Shown: piece by piece, positions 10,658-23,600 of the stretch | Layout: the number at the start of each line of letters is the position of its first letter | How positions within the stretch are numbered: position 1 is the first letter of the stretch | Source of the DNA: Wolfiporia cocos | Lineage: Eukaryota > Basidiomycota > Agaricomycetes > Polyporales > Phaeolaceae | Length of the DNA stretch: 64,000 nt | Reading direction: 5' to 3' | Assembly: GCA_029448655.1 (NCBI GenBank) | Contig: JACCLO010000013.1 | Span: forward strand, 2,170,001-2,234,000 | Translations under genes and position numbers: made by a program | Notes under the pieces: model-generated | Seen by the model: the letters and a program-made list of their open reading frames with translations, nothing else | Databases searched by the model: none | What the model was told of the DNA's origin: nothing

Positions 10658-11785
10658 TGTCACAGACCGAAAGGTCTTGATGTTGCTCCTTATTTTTACA
10701 GATTTATTGCAGGTTCTCCGGGCTCTGCGCGAGCATCCCAACCCTCCATGCGACTGTACCAGCGCTACGCGCCAGCCAGCGCCTTCGTAGTTAGATTAGA
10801 TTAGATGACCATCTGTAGTAGCACCTGGTCAGCGCTAGCTACTGACATCACCTGACATAGTTACATGACGACGCCCCTTAGCTACGCCATTACTGGCAGC
10901 ACGGGCCTTATCATTTAGGGCAGGTCATAGTACATTAATACGTCCACTCCCCATGTATATAAGTCGTAGCGTTCTGAGGCTTACACCTCAGAACTAATAA
11001 TCTCATCGTTGGGCACCAAGGCCCCTTTGACACTTACCCTCTGCGTGCCAGACTCCCTCGCTTCTCTCCCTTGTCTGCTTGTCTGCGGTTAGCATGTCAC
11101 AAACTTACAGGTTTGTGAGGACCTGCGCAGCAGGGGAGTCCCAACGCACCTAACGAGGCGGTGCGCAACCGCGACAGCGGTGACCAGGTCGGCTGTACCA
11201 AGGGCGTACACACCCAAGGACTCCTAGTGGCGACGTAACATGGCGGCGCACATACAAGTAAGTCGAGGAGGGCCCCCGGGGCAGAGACACATCACGCGCA
11301 CTGAGAGAGAGGGGCCAAGGCCCAAAGACTAGAATCTCAAAGATGGGGAGTAAACCCCATCTTGTCATATGTTATATACATGGTGGTGAGAGCGGAACTA
11401 ACTACCCTAAAGTACGGGCCTGTGCGCTGTATCTAATAGTGACCGTTATGTTACGCTACCATGTAACTAAATGTGACCGTATCATGTGAGTACCTGGCAT
11501 GCGCGCTGCCTGACGAGCGCTCGCCTACTGGGTCAGGTGATCCTGGAGGTAACTAGGGCGCGACTGAGAGGAAACGTAAAGTGAGCGGGGCGCGCGCGCA
11601 TGCAGCGGCGCCCATACAACAATAGTAAGGGATGCTGGTACCCCCCAGGGGTGAACCGTGACATAGCACCTACGACCGGCACTCGATGTCACAACGGTAC
11701 GCCTCGGTCCTCCCTCACAGGTCGCCCTTGGCATATGGAAGTAGGGCGAGGCCCTGGTATATCACGGTGTAGTGACATTGTGATA
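10658..11785 (+). mobile_element. Solo LTR (relative of the one at 42,700), interrupted by a B copy
   Basis: Starts TGTCACAGACC. The end reads TTGTGATA where TTGTGACA is expected. TSD ATTTT at 10,653-10,657 and 11,786-11,790. Net length 554 bp. The stem GTTCTGAGG..CCTCAGAAC lies near 10,972-10,995. Confidence 0.75.
11095..11663 (-). mobile_element. Solo LTR, family B
   Basis: TSD TAGCA at 11,090-11,094 and 11,664-11,668. Length 569 bp. The minus-strand hairpin lies around 11,340-11,362. Confidence 0.92.
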
Positions 11786-13016
11786 ATTTTTCCTACGATT
11801 ATAGCAATTTATCTAGGATTTATACATCTAACTACAAGTTATCTACGGATTAACTCCCATTGCCACAAGACAAGTCCTTAACTGGGCTTATCACTTACGT
11901 CAGTGCTAAACACGCTACTAAGCAACCTTGACACAGCATAACATGCTAGTCATAAGGCTTAACATCATCGCATCATCATCGGTAACCTAGACTTAGCTAC
12001 GTCATAGCTACGTCACCGGTCTCACCTGTCAAGGCTAGACTACATACGTCATAAGGTCCTAGACCACAATGACATCACGAGCACACCATGCTCACGCAAC
12101 CATGGCATCGTAGCACAATAATAGCCACAAGGCTATATTGCTATTGGTCCGCTATCACATACCACCTTCTGGGCTCCGGCACTTGCGTAGCCCTGGACTT
12201 CTGCCATCACAGCAAAGCCCAAGCTCTGGTCCTAGCCTCACGGCCTGGCCCAACACATGCCCCAGTAACCATCCAGTCCGGGCATAACACATGCCACGGC
12301 ACCTCACGGTCCAATGGCATAGCTGCCTCGGCATCTCGCCTTGGTCAGCACACAAGGTCTGACCAATCACCATTATACCACAAGGTACCGGCAATCGGCC
12401 TTTCCCTATACCTGGGCTGCACCCGCGTTATCAAGATAATCATCACAAATCCCTCTTCTACTATTGGTGCGGCCATTAGGGCCCATCACGGCCATTGTAG
12501 ATAGAGTCCATAAACAACTGATAAGATAGGCTTCGCCACTTGGCAAAGCCACATAACCCATTACGGTATGTACTAACTAGTAGCACATGACCGCAACATA
12601 GAACATGTATATAAGTAGAGACTAGATGTCCTATAAACTCTAGTTCTATTATTCTCAGCTTGCACCGTAGAATAACATCTCACCTCTACTGCGCTTGACT
12701 AGTTAGCCCATCGCCTATTCCCTCAAACACATAGGTGGTGAGTCCCACAGCTAGTCTGTGTCATGACGTGGCAATGACGTTGCTTATGTCTGGACTTGTT
12801 GTCACAGACTTACCAGTCTGTGCAACCCTGGCTACAGGGGAACCCCTACAGGCCTGCATAGGCCGCGAACCGACGCGCAGCGTTGTACTCATAGGTCAAC
12901 TGGACGAGCTCATAGGACAACCTGACTTGCCGTTGGGCAAGCAGGTCCCCAGTTGCCAACTCCCCAGATGGCGAAGGTGCAAGCTCACAGTCTAGCAGTC
13001 AAGATAGGGCCCCGGG

Positions 13017-13944
13017 TGTCACAGATTTATCTGGGGCTTACAGCATTTTTCCTACGATTATAGCAATTTATCCGGGATTTATACGTCTAACTACAAGTTA
13101 TCTACGGGTTAACTCCCATTGCCATACAACAAGCTCTTTACTGGGCTTATCAACCACATGACCAGCTTACATAACGCTACGGTACCTTCCGGTCCAATAG
13201 CAACACTATAGCTACGTCACAGGTCTCGCCCGTTATAGCAAGACCAGCCACATCCTAAGATCTTAGATCATAATGATAGGCCGAGCGCGGCACGCTCGCA
13301 TAATAATGTCCACAACACCAAACATCGCCACCAAGCAATGTTCTATTGGGTCGGCCTCCTCGGCTTCCCACCGTCATAAGATCCTTGATCATAATGACAC
13401 CTCAGGCGCGGCATGCCTTCGCATAATTATGTCAACACGACCATACAGCATAATATTAGCAACAAAGCAATATCGCTATAGGTCTGGCCTTATCGGCCAT
13501 CTATACCCGGGCTGTGCCCGCGTTTAGCAAGATAATAATAAACCTCCTCTCTTACCATTGGTGCGGCCATTACCGGCCCACACGGCCATTGTAGATAGGA
13601 TCACAAACAAAGTAGATAAGATAAGCTTTGCCCATTGGCAAAGCCGCATAACCCGGAAAGATAGTACTATACAGTAGCACATGACCTCTCCACATACATG
13701 TATTTAAGTAGGAGCCAAGCGCTCCATACTTCAGTTCTATTCTATCGTCTTCACCCTGAGTGCCCATAGGCGGAGTACCATAGGTACTCCCCGGTGGACT
13801 ACCATCAGTAGTCCCAAGCATTCTCGGCTACGCCGCTGCGCTATGTCCACTAGCTACTGCTGCACTGGGTCTTTCTTCCTCGTCTAGTCGCCCTACTACC
13901 TAAGGATAGCGGCTAGGTGAGTCCCACAGGATAGATCTGTGTCA
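13017..13944 (+). mobile_element. Solo LTR, family A, with a twin-hairpin module
   Basis: TSD CCGGG at 13,012-13,016 and 13,945-13,949. Length 928 bp. TATTTAA lies near 13,701. The twin-hairpin module is at 13,772-13,814. Confidence 0.92.
13772..13814 (-). repeat. Twin-hairpin module (copy in an A LTR)
   Basis: Read on the plus strand: stem GGAGTACC/GGTACTCC with a 3-nt loop, a 5-nt spacer, then stem GGACTAC/GTAGTCC. The same two-stem unit, with compensating base changes, lies at 34,915, 37,265, 41,774 and 52,249. Confidence 0.7.
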
Positions 13945-14082
13945 CCGGGCCAGTAGCAACGCAGACTGATGGTAAGAGAGGAGCCAGAGGCTCATTGACG
14001 AGAACCTCAAAGATGGGGAGTAAGCCCCATCTTGTCGTAGATTATATACATGATGTGAGAGCAGAACTGGTATGCCCTAAAG

Positions 14083-15675
14083 TGACACAGACTAGCTGTG
14101 GGACTCACCACCTATGTGTTTGAGGATATAGGCGATGGGCTAACCAGTCAAGCACAGTAGAGGTAGAGATTATTCTACAGTGCAAGCCGAGAATAATAGA
14201 ACTAGAGACATAAAGGCGTCTAGCCCTATGGTTATATACATGTTTATGGGAAGGTCACGTGCTACTAGCTAGCTATGTCCTTACCGGGTTATGTGGCTTT
14301 TGCCAAGTGGCGAAGCTTATCTTATCTGATGTTTATAGACTCTATCTACAATGGCCGTGATGGGCCCTAATGGCCACACCAATAGTAGGAGAGGGATTTG
14401 TTGGTTTATTGTTAGTAACGCGGGCGCAGCCCAGGTATAGGGGAAGCCGGTTGCCGGATACTGTGAGGTATAATGGCGATTGGCCGATCTTCGTGTGCTG
14501 ACCAAGGCGAGGCGCTGAGGTCGTTATGCTATTGGACATGGTTGTACCGTAGCATGTGTTATGTCCGGACCAGAGGGTAACCGGGACATGTGTTGGTCTT
14601 AGCCGTGAGGCGAGGTCCGGTGTTTGGGCAACACCGTGATGGCAGAAGCCCGGGACTTGGATTGTACCGAGTCCGTGGGAGGCCGAGAAGGCCGTGACCT
14701 ATAGCGATATTGCCTTGTTGCTAATATTATGCTGTATGGTCGTGTTGACATTATTATGCGAGCGTGCCGTGCTCGGCCTATCATTATGATCTAAGATCTT
14801 ATGACGTGGCTGGTCTTGCTATGACGGGCGAGACCTGTACGACGTAGCGGTGACGTTGCTATTGTCTAGACGTATATGACGTATTGCGGATATTGTCACA
14901 GACTTTCTCTATGCAGGTTTGGACTCCCTCGCTATAGGACGCACGCGCGGCGCTAGGCGTACGCCGCGTCTCTGCGCTGTAGCCACCTCCAGCGTCTCCC
15001 AGTTATTGCAGGTCACCTGGTCGCCCGGTTAGCGCTGTAGGGTAGCGCGCGCCTCAGGTACCGTCACATATGGTCACATTGTTACATGTCTCGTTACCTA
15101 GCACATGACCCAGTAGATAGCGGTGCACAGACCACGTCTTTAGGGCGGTCTCGGTAGTATACACAAGCATGTATATAATACGACGAGATGTGGGCTTACA
15201 CCCCATCTCTCAGATTCTCGACAATGGTGTATCACCCTTTCTCGCTTATAGCTGTGTGATCTCCTGGCCCGGGGCCCGTATCTCTCCTACCTTGTCTGTA
15301 GGGTTATCAGCTATGTCGGCGTACACTAGGAATGCGGGGATGCCCCATCCATGTAGCCTCTGCGCTCACCGCTGGTTGGTGCCTTATGGCCTCGATTGTA
15401 GGCCTGTATGGATCCCCCTGAGCCCAGGGGTCGCACAGACAGTGAGTCTGTGTCAGATATCGGACCGTGAGGTTACCGATGATAATGCGATGATGTCATT
15501 AGTCTTGTGATGTAGCGTTGTATAAGCTGGTCATGTGGTTGATAAGCCCAGTTAAGAGCTTGTCGTATGGCAATGGGAGTTAACCTGTAGATAACGTGTA
15601 GTTAGACGTATAAATCCCGGATAAATTGCTATAATCATAGGAAAAATGCTGTAAGCCCCAGATAAATCTGTGACA
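14083..15675 (-). mobile_element. Solo LTR, family A, interrupted by a B copy
   Basis: TSD TAAAG at 14,078-14,082 and 15,676-15,680. Net length 1,026 bp. Confidence 0.93.
14894..15455 (+). mobile_element. Solo LTR, family B
   Basis: TSD GATAT at 14,889-14,893 and 15,456-15,460. Length 562 bp. TATATAA lies near 15,173, followed by a stem with the CTTACA loop. Confidence 0.93.
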
Positions 15676-16189
15676 TAAAGTAGCGGCCCGTGCGCAGTAA
15701 CTATGGGTGACCGTGATGTTACGCTACATGTATCTAAGGGTGACCCTTGCACGTGAGTATCCTGGTACGCGCGCCACCTGAAAGGCGCTCATCTACTAGG
15801 TCAGGTGATCATGGAGGTAACAGGGCACGACGAAGGAAGAAACTAATGAGAGAGGGGCGCGCGCGCGTACAGCGCCGCCCATACACAATAGAGAGGGATG
15901 TGGGGACCCCCTACGGGTTATCCGTGACACTTGTATGACATATTCCTGATAGGCACAGCGAGGCATGTTGCCTTAGCGATGTTGTTATTAGTCTTGACTA
16001 GCGTGTTATGCTTTGTCGTTGGTGCTTAGTAGCGTGTTTAGCACTGACATAAGCGATAAGCCCAGTTAAGGACTTGTGGTGTGGCAATGGGAGTTAACCC
16101 ATAGATAACTTGTAGTTAGACGTATAAATTCCGGATAAATTGCTATAATCGTAGGAAAAATGCTATAAGCCCCAGATAAATCTGTGACA

Positions 16190-16580
16190 GTGGGACCGGC
16201 CCACAGGCTGGGGAACCCCCCTAGATGCAAGCGTGTCAGCGCACGTCCTAATGCTGATGGGTGTGCTACAGAGGCCTGTTGCAGGTGCAGTAGTCAAGGC
16301 CCTTGGCAAAGGTACCACCCAGACAAGCTAGGCGAGAAGGGAGAGACCCAGGCAGCCGGCACACACACAGCCAAAGAGCGAGAAAGGGGCTGATGCCCAG
16401 ACGCTGAGAATCTCAGAGATGGGGAGTAAGCCCCATCTCACTACCCTTAAGTATGTACAGGTGAACGCAGCATTTCTACCTTAAAGTGCTGGCCTGTGCA
16501 CAGCACCACCCTAGCGGCTAAGGTAAGAGTATGTCAGCGTAACATGTAACTACTATCGTGACAGGGAGTGACCGTAATGT
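16190..16580 (-). mobile_element. B-LTR fragment
   Basis: Continues family-B sequence from GTGGGACCGGC through a minus-strand hairpin (AGATGGGG..CCCCATCT near 16,415-16,437). It is cut at the right by the B LTR starting at 16,581. Neither true end is present. Confidence 0.65.
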
Positions 16581-17859
16581 TGTCACAGAATATCCTAGGG
16601 GGTATTGTACATCCCTCGCTATAGGTCTTATGGGCGCCGCTATGTGCGCCCGCGCTCCTCTACGCCTCAGCCACCTCCACGTATGTTCCATTCCGTCTAG
16701 ATCATCTGACCTAGTAGATTAGCACTGTAGGGTAGCGCACGCATCAGGTGCCGCTGACACAGACTAGCTGTGGGACTCACTTATCAACTTGATTATGCTT
16801 GAAGGGCTTGAAAGGCGAGTGAGGAGACTAGTAAGCGCAGTGGAATGGTGGTTAATGATGCGAATGCAGATGACACAGATGGCCTGTGGGACTCACCAAG
16901 CCTGGTTGATAGACCAGTAAGCGGCTTGGGGAGAAGGTCTCAATGCAGCAGAGCAGGTGGAGGGTGCTTCTACGGTGGACGCCGAGAAGAATAGAACTAA
17001 AGTTAAAGGGCGTCAAGCCCCTACTTATATACATGTTTGCGAGATGGTCATGTGCTACTAGCTAGTACATACCATTTCGGGTTATGTGGCTTTGCCAAGT
17101 GGCGAAGCTTATCTTATCTATTGTTTAAGACTCTACAATGGCCATGATGGGCAGGTAATGGCCGCACCAAAAGTAGTAGAGGGATTATGTGCTTATCTTC
17201 TTAGAACGCGGGCGCAGCCCGGGCATAGGGAAGGCCGATTGCTGGTACCTTGCGGTATAATGGCGATTGGTCGGACCTTGCGTGCTGACCAAGGCGAGAC
17301 GCCGAGGTAGCTATGCCATTGGACGGAAGTACCGTGGCATGTGTTAATGTACCAGACCGTATGGTTACCGGGACATGTGTTGGACTAGGCCGTGAGGCTA
17401 GGTCCAGAGATTGGGCAATGCCGTGATGGCAGAAGCCGGGGATTGGTATGTACCGATCCGTGGGGACGGCCGAGAAGGCCGGTCCAATAGGGATATTGCC
17501 TTGGTGCTAATATTACGCTATGGTGCCATAGTTATGCGAGCATGGTGTGCTCGTGATGTCATTGTGGTCTAGGACCTTATGACGTGGATGCTCTAGCTCT
17601 TACGGGTGAGACCGGTGACGTAGTTATGACGTTGCTAAGTCTAGGCGGGCATTGCGGATATCGGACCGTTAGGTCACCAATGATGATGCGATGATGTAAA
17701 GCCTTATGACTAGCGTGTCATGCGCTGTCAAGGTTGCTTAGTAGCGTGGTTAGCGCTGATGTAAGCGATAAGCCCAGTGAAGGACTTGGTGTATGGCAAT
17801 GGGAGTTAACCCGTAGATAACTTGTAGTTAGACGTATAAATCCCGGATAAATTGCTATA

Positions 17860-18422
17860 TGACACAGACTTACACGTCTGTGCGACCCTGGGCTCAGGGG
17901 TATCCCTACACGCCTTACAAGGCAGTGTACCTCCGCGATAGCGGTGACCGTCGGCTGTAATCCCTACAAGAGGGGACTCCTAAGGCGACATGTCGAGGTG
18001 GCACACAGACGAGCAAGAGGAGGAGGGCCCTCGGGCCAGAGATCACACAGGGAAGTTGTAAGAGAGGCACCAGAGGTGCATTGTCGAGAATCTTAAGGAT
18101 GAGGATGTAAGTCCTCATCCGCCGTACTTATACATCTGTAGCTGGCCAGTAATGGCCGCCCTAAAGTAATGGCCTGTGCGCGCATTATCTAAGAGGACAC
18201 ATGACATGTAACTACTTGTGACGATGTAACTAGTGTGACCATAGTGTGATGTACCTGAGACGCGCGCTACTCTACAGCGCTAACCTAACAGTCAGGTGAC
18301 CTACAGTATCTGGGAGCTGACGTGGAGGTGGCTACAGTGCAGAGGAGCGGCGTACGCCTAGCGCCGCCCGTGCATCCTATAGCGAGGGAGTCTAAATACC
18401 TAGAAAGAGATAATTTGTGACA
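17860..18422 (-). mobile_element. Solo LTR, family B (duplication copy 1)
   Basis: TSD CTATA at 17,855-17,859 and 18,423-18,427. Length 563 bp. The identical copy is at 21,692-22,254. Confidence 0.93.
18097..18120 (-). promoter_or_regulatory. LTR stem-loop with a CTTACA loop, variant stem
   Basis: On the minus strand, stem GGATGAGGA/TCCTCATCC closes loop CTTACA, just downstream of a TATAA on that strand near 18,130. The changes from the common AGATGGGG/CCCCATCT stem are paired. Confidence 0.6.
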
Positions 18423-19095
18423 CTATAATCGTAGGAAAAATGCTGTAAGCCCCAGATAAATCTGTGACAGCAGAGAACAAATCTAAGGCTTATCGACGAT
18501 GATAGCCCTACTTATATACATCTGCAGAGAGCAGTCCCTAGAGGGCTGCCCTGAAGTACCGGGTCTGTGCATAGGGCACTGAGATATGGTTAAGGCAACT
18601 ATCTACATTGACCATGTGCGCCGGTAATGGCCGTACCAATCGTAAGAGTTGTTTGGACATAGGTCCGTGTTGTGAAAGTGGCTGTTGCTACGTTAGTAAG
18701 CCTAGCATGTGATAACTATATACCGAGATCGGGATACGAGTAATAACAAGGCTATTGGCATGTGATAACGAGCGGGCCGCTTATACGTCTAATGACATAT
18801 ACCAGTATTGGGATATGAGTAAGACGCGTGACTTCGGAGATTAGTCCACTGAGTCATTGATGTGTACGAGTGTGTTGTTTACGTGTTGTTATGAACAGTG
18901 GACGTGTAACGCATTATGTACGTGTTGTTTGGTTTGGTGTACGTGTAGATGGGCGCTTATCAGTGTAAGTCTAGGAGTGCTCATAGAAATACCAAATAAA
19001 TAGGTAAAAATATGGGAAAAATAGTGGCATGTCCCAAATCTGTGACAGCCGCACCAATGGTCACATTACTTACATTGCACGTTACCTAGCACATG

Positions 19096-20121
19096 ACCCC
19101 TTAGCTGGGCATTGATAATGTTATGCCCATTGGTTGAGGGCGAAAGTCAAAGTATTTTGCTCAAAGTCCATATCAAGTGCAAAGGTGAGTTGCTCTACTG
19201 AAGATCCAGACTGTGGAAAGCTCAAATTTAGTGGGAAGAAGAGACGATCACCAACGCTACCCATTGATCAAGGCAAGCTACAGTGCGAATGGAGAGAAGA
19301 GTGTAGACTCAGAGTGTTACAACACATAACTGGTATATTTATTGGCATTGCTTATGTGACAGAACATGCATGCTGATGTAGTTATGACTGCCCCATAGAA
19401 CTCCAACATCACATTTACAATCATGGGTGCAGACAACTTCGCATTCATTCTACAGTAAAGACAAAGACTGGCTCAAATTGACTGCAGCAGACAGCTAAGG
19501 ACAAGGACATTTTTGAATTTTCACAGAGAGAAAGGCCTATGGCAGCTGCATTTCATCAAATCCAGCAACCTATTGTCTACTTTCCATGTCACACAAGGAG
19601 AAAGGCAGATCAGAGGCCTCAATTGTGTCATTCTATTGCAAAGTGATTGATTTTACCACTGAAGTGAGCAAAGCATGACGTGGTCATCTGCTTGGCCATG
19701 CCATACTGCACTATTGACATTGAGGGCTTTGCACAGAATGTTACATAATGTAAGCTTTGTCAAGTTTAGTCAAGGACTAGAAATTGGCACAGGGAGGAAT
19801 GATAATTCAGAGAACATTTTGTCAAAGTAGAGGCAGCAACTCGGTGGCTACAGCCTGCTAATTCATTTGAATGATATAGTATGATGCTCTGCAGAATACT
19901 CTACCAATCAATGTACTACTGCACCCAGATTCAGTCTCTTGCCTCTGTTCCTGAGCCAATGCTCTGAGGTACAGGTGTTTGCAACGAACATGCCTGCATT
20001 CCGGGATGGCGGGGTGCCCTACATTGCATTGGAATGGTCATGGGAGGAAGCCAAATGTCTCCTATCTTCGCATCTTTGGGCGTCTAGCTCAGATGCACAG
20101 CCTCACCTCACCCTGCTGCCC
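19096..20121. repeat. Unassigned old sequence inside the duplication
   Basis: About 1 kb of AT-richer sequence with only short frames (longest 80 codons at 19,134-19,376) and no recognised motif. The same segment is at 22,928-23,953. It looks like decayed transposon coding sequence, but I cannot name a family. Confidence 0.35.
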
Positions 20122-20635
20122 TGTCACAAATAAGTTGACATAGTAATGGGCCGCCTGCTACCAGGCTCAAACCCCCTCTTGTTGTTAGCCCCTGGGCCAT
20201 AGCTACCAGTGTCAGGTACCCACATGACCGGGTAGTAGATTACATTAGTACATTGTTATCAGGTAGTTAGCACTTGGCCTCACTACTTGCATAACTTCTC
20301 ACCTGACAGAGAGGGAAGAGTGACAGCAACCAGGGCTGATCCCCACTAGATTGAGATGAATAAGACTAAGGAGTAAGCCTTAGTTGTCACTAGTGTATAT
20401 ACATGTTGTCACAAACCAGAGCTCCCTAGTGATGTGGCTTCATGTAAGGTGTTGTGCTGTACTTACTTCCATACCAGCCCCAGCCTAGTGTGACGAGACC
20501 TCTTATACATACTGCGCATAGACCCCACCTTTAGGGCAAAGTACATAGTCTAGCATAGATGTCTGCTCATGTATTGGATGATGAGCTACTGCTCTCTGGT
20601 GGCAGACAAGATGCGAATTGGACTGGAAGCGCGAT
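20122..20635 (+). mobile_element. C-like LTR remnant
   Basis: Starts TGTCACAAATAAG, has the GGCTCAAAC box near 20,165 and a TATATA near 20,397. No complete 3' end was found. It is present again in copy 2 at 23,954-24,467. Confidence 0.45.
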
Positions 20636-23600
20636 GGGCTTGAAAGGCGAGTGAGGAGACTAGTAAGCGCAGTGGAATGGTGGTTAATGATGCGAATGCA
20701 GATGACACAGATGGCCTGTGGGACTCACCAAGCCTGGTTGATAGACCAGTAAGCGGCTTGGGGAGAAGGTCTCAATGCAGCAGAGCAGGTGGAGGGTGCT
20801 TCTACGGTGGACGCCGAGAAGAATAGAACTAAAGTTAAAGGGCGTCAAGCCCCTACTTATATACATGTTTGCGAGATGGTCATGTGCTACTAGCTAGTAC
20901 ATACCATTTCGGGTTATGTGGCTTTGCCAAGTGGCGAAGCTTATCTTATCTATTGTTTAAGACTCTACAATGGCCATGATGGGCAGGTAATGGCCGCACC
21001 AAAAGTAGTAGAGGGATTATGTGCTTATCTTCTTAGAACGCGGGCGCAGCCCGGGCATAGGGAAGGCCGATTGCTGGTACCTTGCGGTATAATGGCGATT
21101 GGTCGGACCTTGCGTGCTGACCAAGGCGAGACGCCGAGGTAGCTATGCCATTGGACGGAAGTACCGTGGCATGTGTTAATGTACCAGACCGTATGGTTAC
21201 CGGGACATGTGTTGGACTAGGCCGTGAGGCTAGGTCCAGAGATTGGGCAATGCCGTGATGGCAGAAGCCGGGGATTGGTATGTACCGATCCGTGGGGACG
21301 GCCGAGAAGGCCGGTCCAATAGGGATATTGCCTTGGTGCTAATATTACGCTATGGTGCCATAGTTATGCGAGCATGGTGTGCTCGTGATGTCATTGTGGT
21401 CTAGGACCTTATGACGTGGATGCTCTAGCTCTTACGGGTGAGACCGGTGACGTAGTTATGACGTTGCTAAGTCTAGGCGGGCATTGCGGATATCGGACCG
21501 TTAGGTCACCAATGATGATGCGATGATGTAAAGCCTTATGACTAGCGTGTCATGCGCTGTCAAGGTTGCTTAGTAGCGTGGTTAGCGCTGATGTAAGCGA
21601 TAAGCCCAGTGAAGGACTTGGTGTATGGCAATGGGAGTTAACCCGTAGATAACTTGTAGTTAGACGTATAAATCCCGGATAAATTGCTATATGACACAGA
21701 CTTACACGTCTGTGCGACCCTGGGCTCAGGGGTATCCCTACACGCCTTACAAGGCAGTGTACCTCCGCGATAGCGGTGACCGTCGGCTGTAATCCCTACA
21801 AGAGGGGACTCCTAAGGCGACATGTCGAGGTGGCACACAGACGAGCAAGAGGAGGAGGGCCCTCGGGCCAGAGATCACACAGGGAAGTTGTAAGAGAGGC
21901 ACCAGAGGTGCATTGTCGAGAATCTTAAGGATGAGGATGTAAGTCCTCATCCGCCGTACTTATACATCTGTAGCTGGCCAGTAATGGCCGCCCTAAAGTA
22001 ATGGCCTGTGCGCGCATTATCTAAGAGGACACATGACATGTAACTACTTGTGACGATGTAACTAGTGTGACCATAGTGTGATGTACCTGAGACGCGCGCT
22101 ACTCTACAGCGCTAACCTAACAGTCAGGTGACCTACAGTATCTGGGAGCTGACGTGGAGGTGGCTACAGTGCAGAGGAGCGGCGTACGCCTAGCGCCGCC
22201 CGTGCATCCTATAGCGAGGGAGTCTAAATACCTAGAAAGAGATAATTTGTGACACTATAATCGTAGGAAAAATGCTGTAAGCCCCAGATAAATCTGTGAC
22301 AGCAGAGAACAAATCTAAGGCTTATCGACGATGATAGCCCTACTTATATACATCTGCAGAGAGCAGTCCCTAGAGGGCTGCCCTGAAGTACCGGGTCTGT
22401 GCATAGGGCACTGAGATATGGTTAAGGCAACTATCTACATTGACCATGTGCGCCGGTAATGGCCGTACCAATCGTAAGAGTTGTTTGGACATAGGTCCGT
22501 GTTGTGAAAGTGGCTGTTGCTACGTTAGTAAGCCTAGCATGTGATAACTATATACCGAGATCGGGATACGAGTAATAACAAGGCTATTGGCATGTGATAA
22601 CGAGCGGGCCGCTTATACGTCTAATGACATATACCAGTATTGGGATATGAGTAAGACGCGTGACTTCGGAGATTAGTCCACTGAGTCATTGATGTGTACG
22701 AGTGTGTTGTTTACGTGTTGTTATGAACAGTGGACGTGTAACGCATTATGTACGTGTTGTTTGGTTTGGTGTACGTGTAGATGGGCGCTTATCAGTGTAA
22801 GTCTAGGAGTGCTCATAGAAATACCAAATAAATAGGTAAAAATATGGGAAAAATAGTGGCATGTCCCAAATCTGTGACAGCCGCACCAATGGTCACATTA
22901 CTTACATTGCACGTTACCTAGCACATGACCCCTTAGCTGGGCATTGATAATGTTATGCCCATTGGTTGAGGGCGAAAGTCAAAGTATTTTGCTCAAAGTC
23001 CATATCAAGTGCAAAGGTGAGTTGCTCTACTGAAGATCCAGACTGTGGAAAGCTCAAATTTAGTGGGAAGAAGAGACGATCACCAACGCTACCCATTGAT
23101 CAAGGCAAGCTACAGTGCGAATGGAGAGAAGAGTGTAGACTCAGAGTGTTACAACACATAACTGGTATATTTATTGGCATTGCTTATGTGACAGAACATG
23201 CATGCTGATGTAGTTATGACTGCCCCATAGAACTCCAACATCACATTTACAATCATGGGTGCAGACAACTTCGCATTCATTCTACAGTAAAGACAAAGAC
23301 TGGCTCAAATTGACTGCAGCAGACAGCTAAGGACAAGGACATTTTTGAATTTTCACAGAGAGAAAGGCCTATGGCAGCTGCATTTCATCAAATCCAGCAA
23401 CCTATTGTCTACTTTCCATGTCACACAAGGAGAAAGGCAGATCAGAGGCCTCAATTGTGTCATTCTATTGCAAAGTGATTGATTTTACCACTGAAGTGAG
23501 CAAAGCATGACGTGGTCATCTGCTTGGCCATGCCATACTGCACTATTGACATTGAGGGCTTTGCACAGAATGTTACATAATGTAAGCTTTGTCAAGTTTA

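Larger units (their letters stand above)
10625..12763 (+). mobile_element. A-family LTR, probably a 3' LTR, interrupted
   Basis: Starts TGTCACAGATTTATCTGGGG and ends AGTCTGTGTCA. Net length 1,006 bp without the insertion at 10,658-11,785. The flanks GGTGA and TGACG do not match. Together with the polypurine tract on its left, this suggests it is the 3' LTR of a once larger element and not a solo LTR. Confidence 0.78.
12800..15929 (-). mobile_element. Solo LTR, family B, holding two A LTRs
   Basis: TSD CTTGT at 12,795-12,799 and 15,930-15,934. Net length about 599 bp once 13,017-13,944 and 14,083-15,675 are removed. Three nesting levels are resolved inside it. Confidence 0.9.
12764..16189 (-). 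mobile_element. Fragment of a minus-strand A LTR (12,764-12,799 plus 15,930-16,189)
   Basis: The two pieces join across the B LTR at 12,800-15,929 into A-family sequence ending CCCCAGATAAATCTGTGACA. Its left part is missing, cut off by the A LTR that ends at 12,763. The base run right of it (GTGGG) continues into a B-LTR fragment, so this A copy had itself landed in a B LTR. Confidence 0.7.
16871..18469 (-). mobile_element. Solo LTR, family A (duplication copy 1), interrupted by a B copy
   Basis: TSD GCAGA at 16,866-16,870 and 18,470-18,474. Net length 1,031 bp. The identical copy is at 20,703-22,301. Confidence 0.93.
16755..19047 (-). mobile_element. Solo LTR, family E, holding an A LTR
   Basis: TSD GCCGC at 16,750-16,754 and 19,048-19,052. 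Net length 689 bp. Its 5' end (right side) is TGTCACAGATTTGGGACA on the minus strand. The left breakpoint of the 3,832-bp duplication falls 49 bp inside it. Confidence 0.9.
16581..19095 (+). mobile_element. B LTR, 3'-truncated, holding an E LTR
   Basis: Starts TGTCACAGAATATCC. The family sequence resumes after the nested E copy at 19,048 and stops near 19,095, before the TATA region. The remainder is lost or replaced by unrelated sequence. Confidence 0.65.
16804..20635. repeat. 3,832-bp tandem duplication, copy 1
   Basis: Begins GGGCTTGAAAGGCG and is followed directly by a second copy with the same start at 20,636. Every segment compared looked identical. It contains most of the E LTR, an A and a B LTR, and about 1.5 kb of older sequence. 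No TSD flanks the pair and only 1 bp of microhomology (G) is seen at the junction. Confidence 0.93.
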
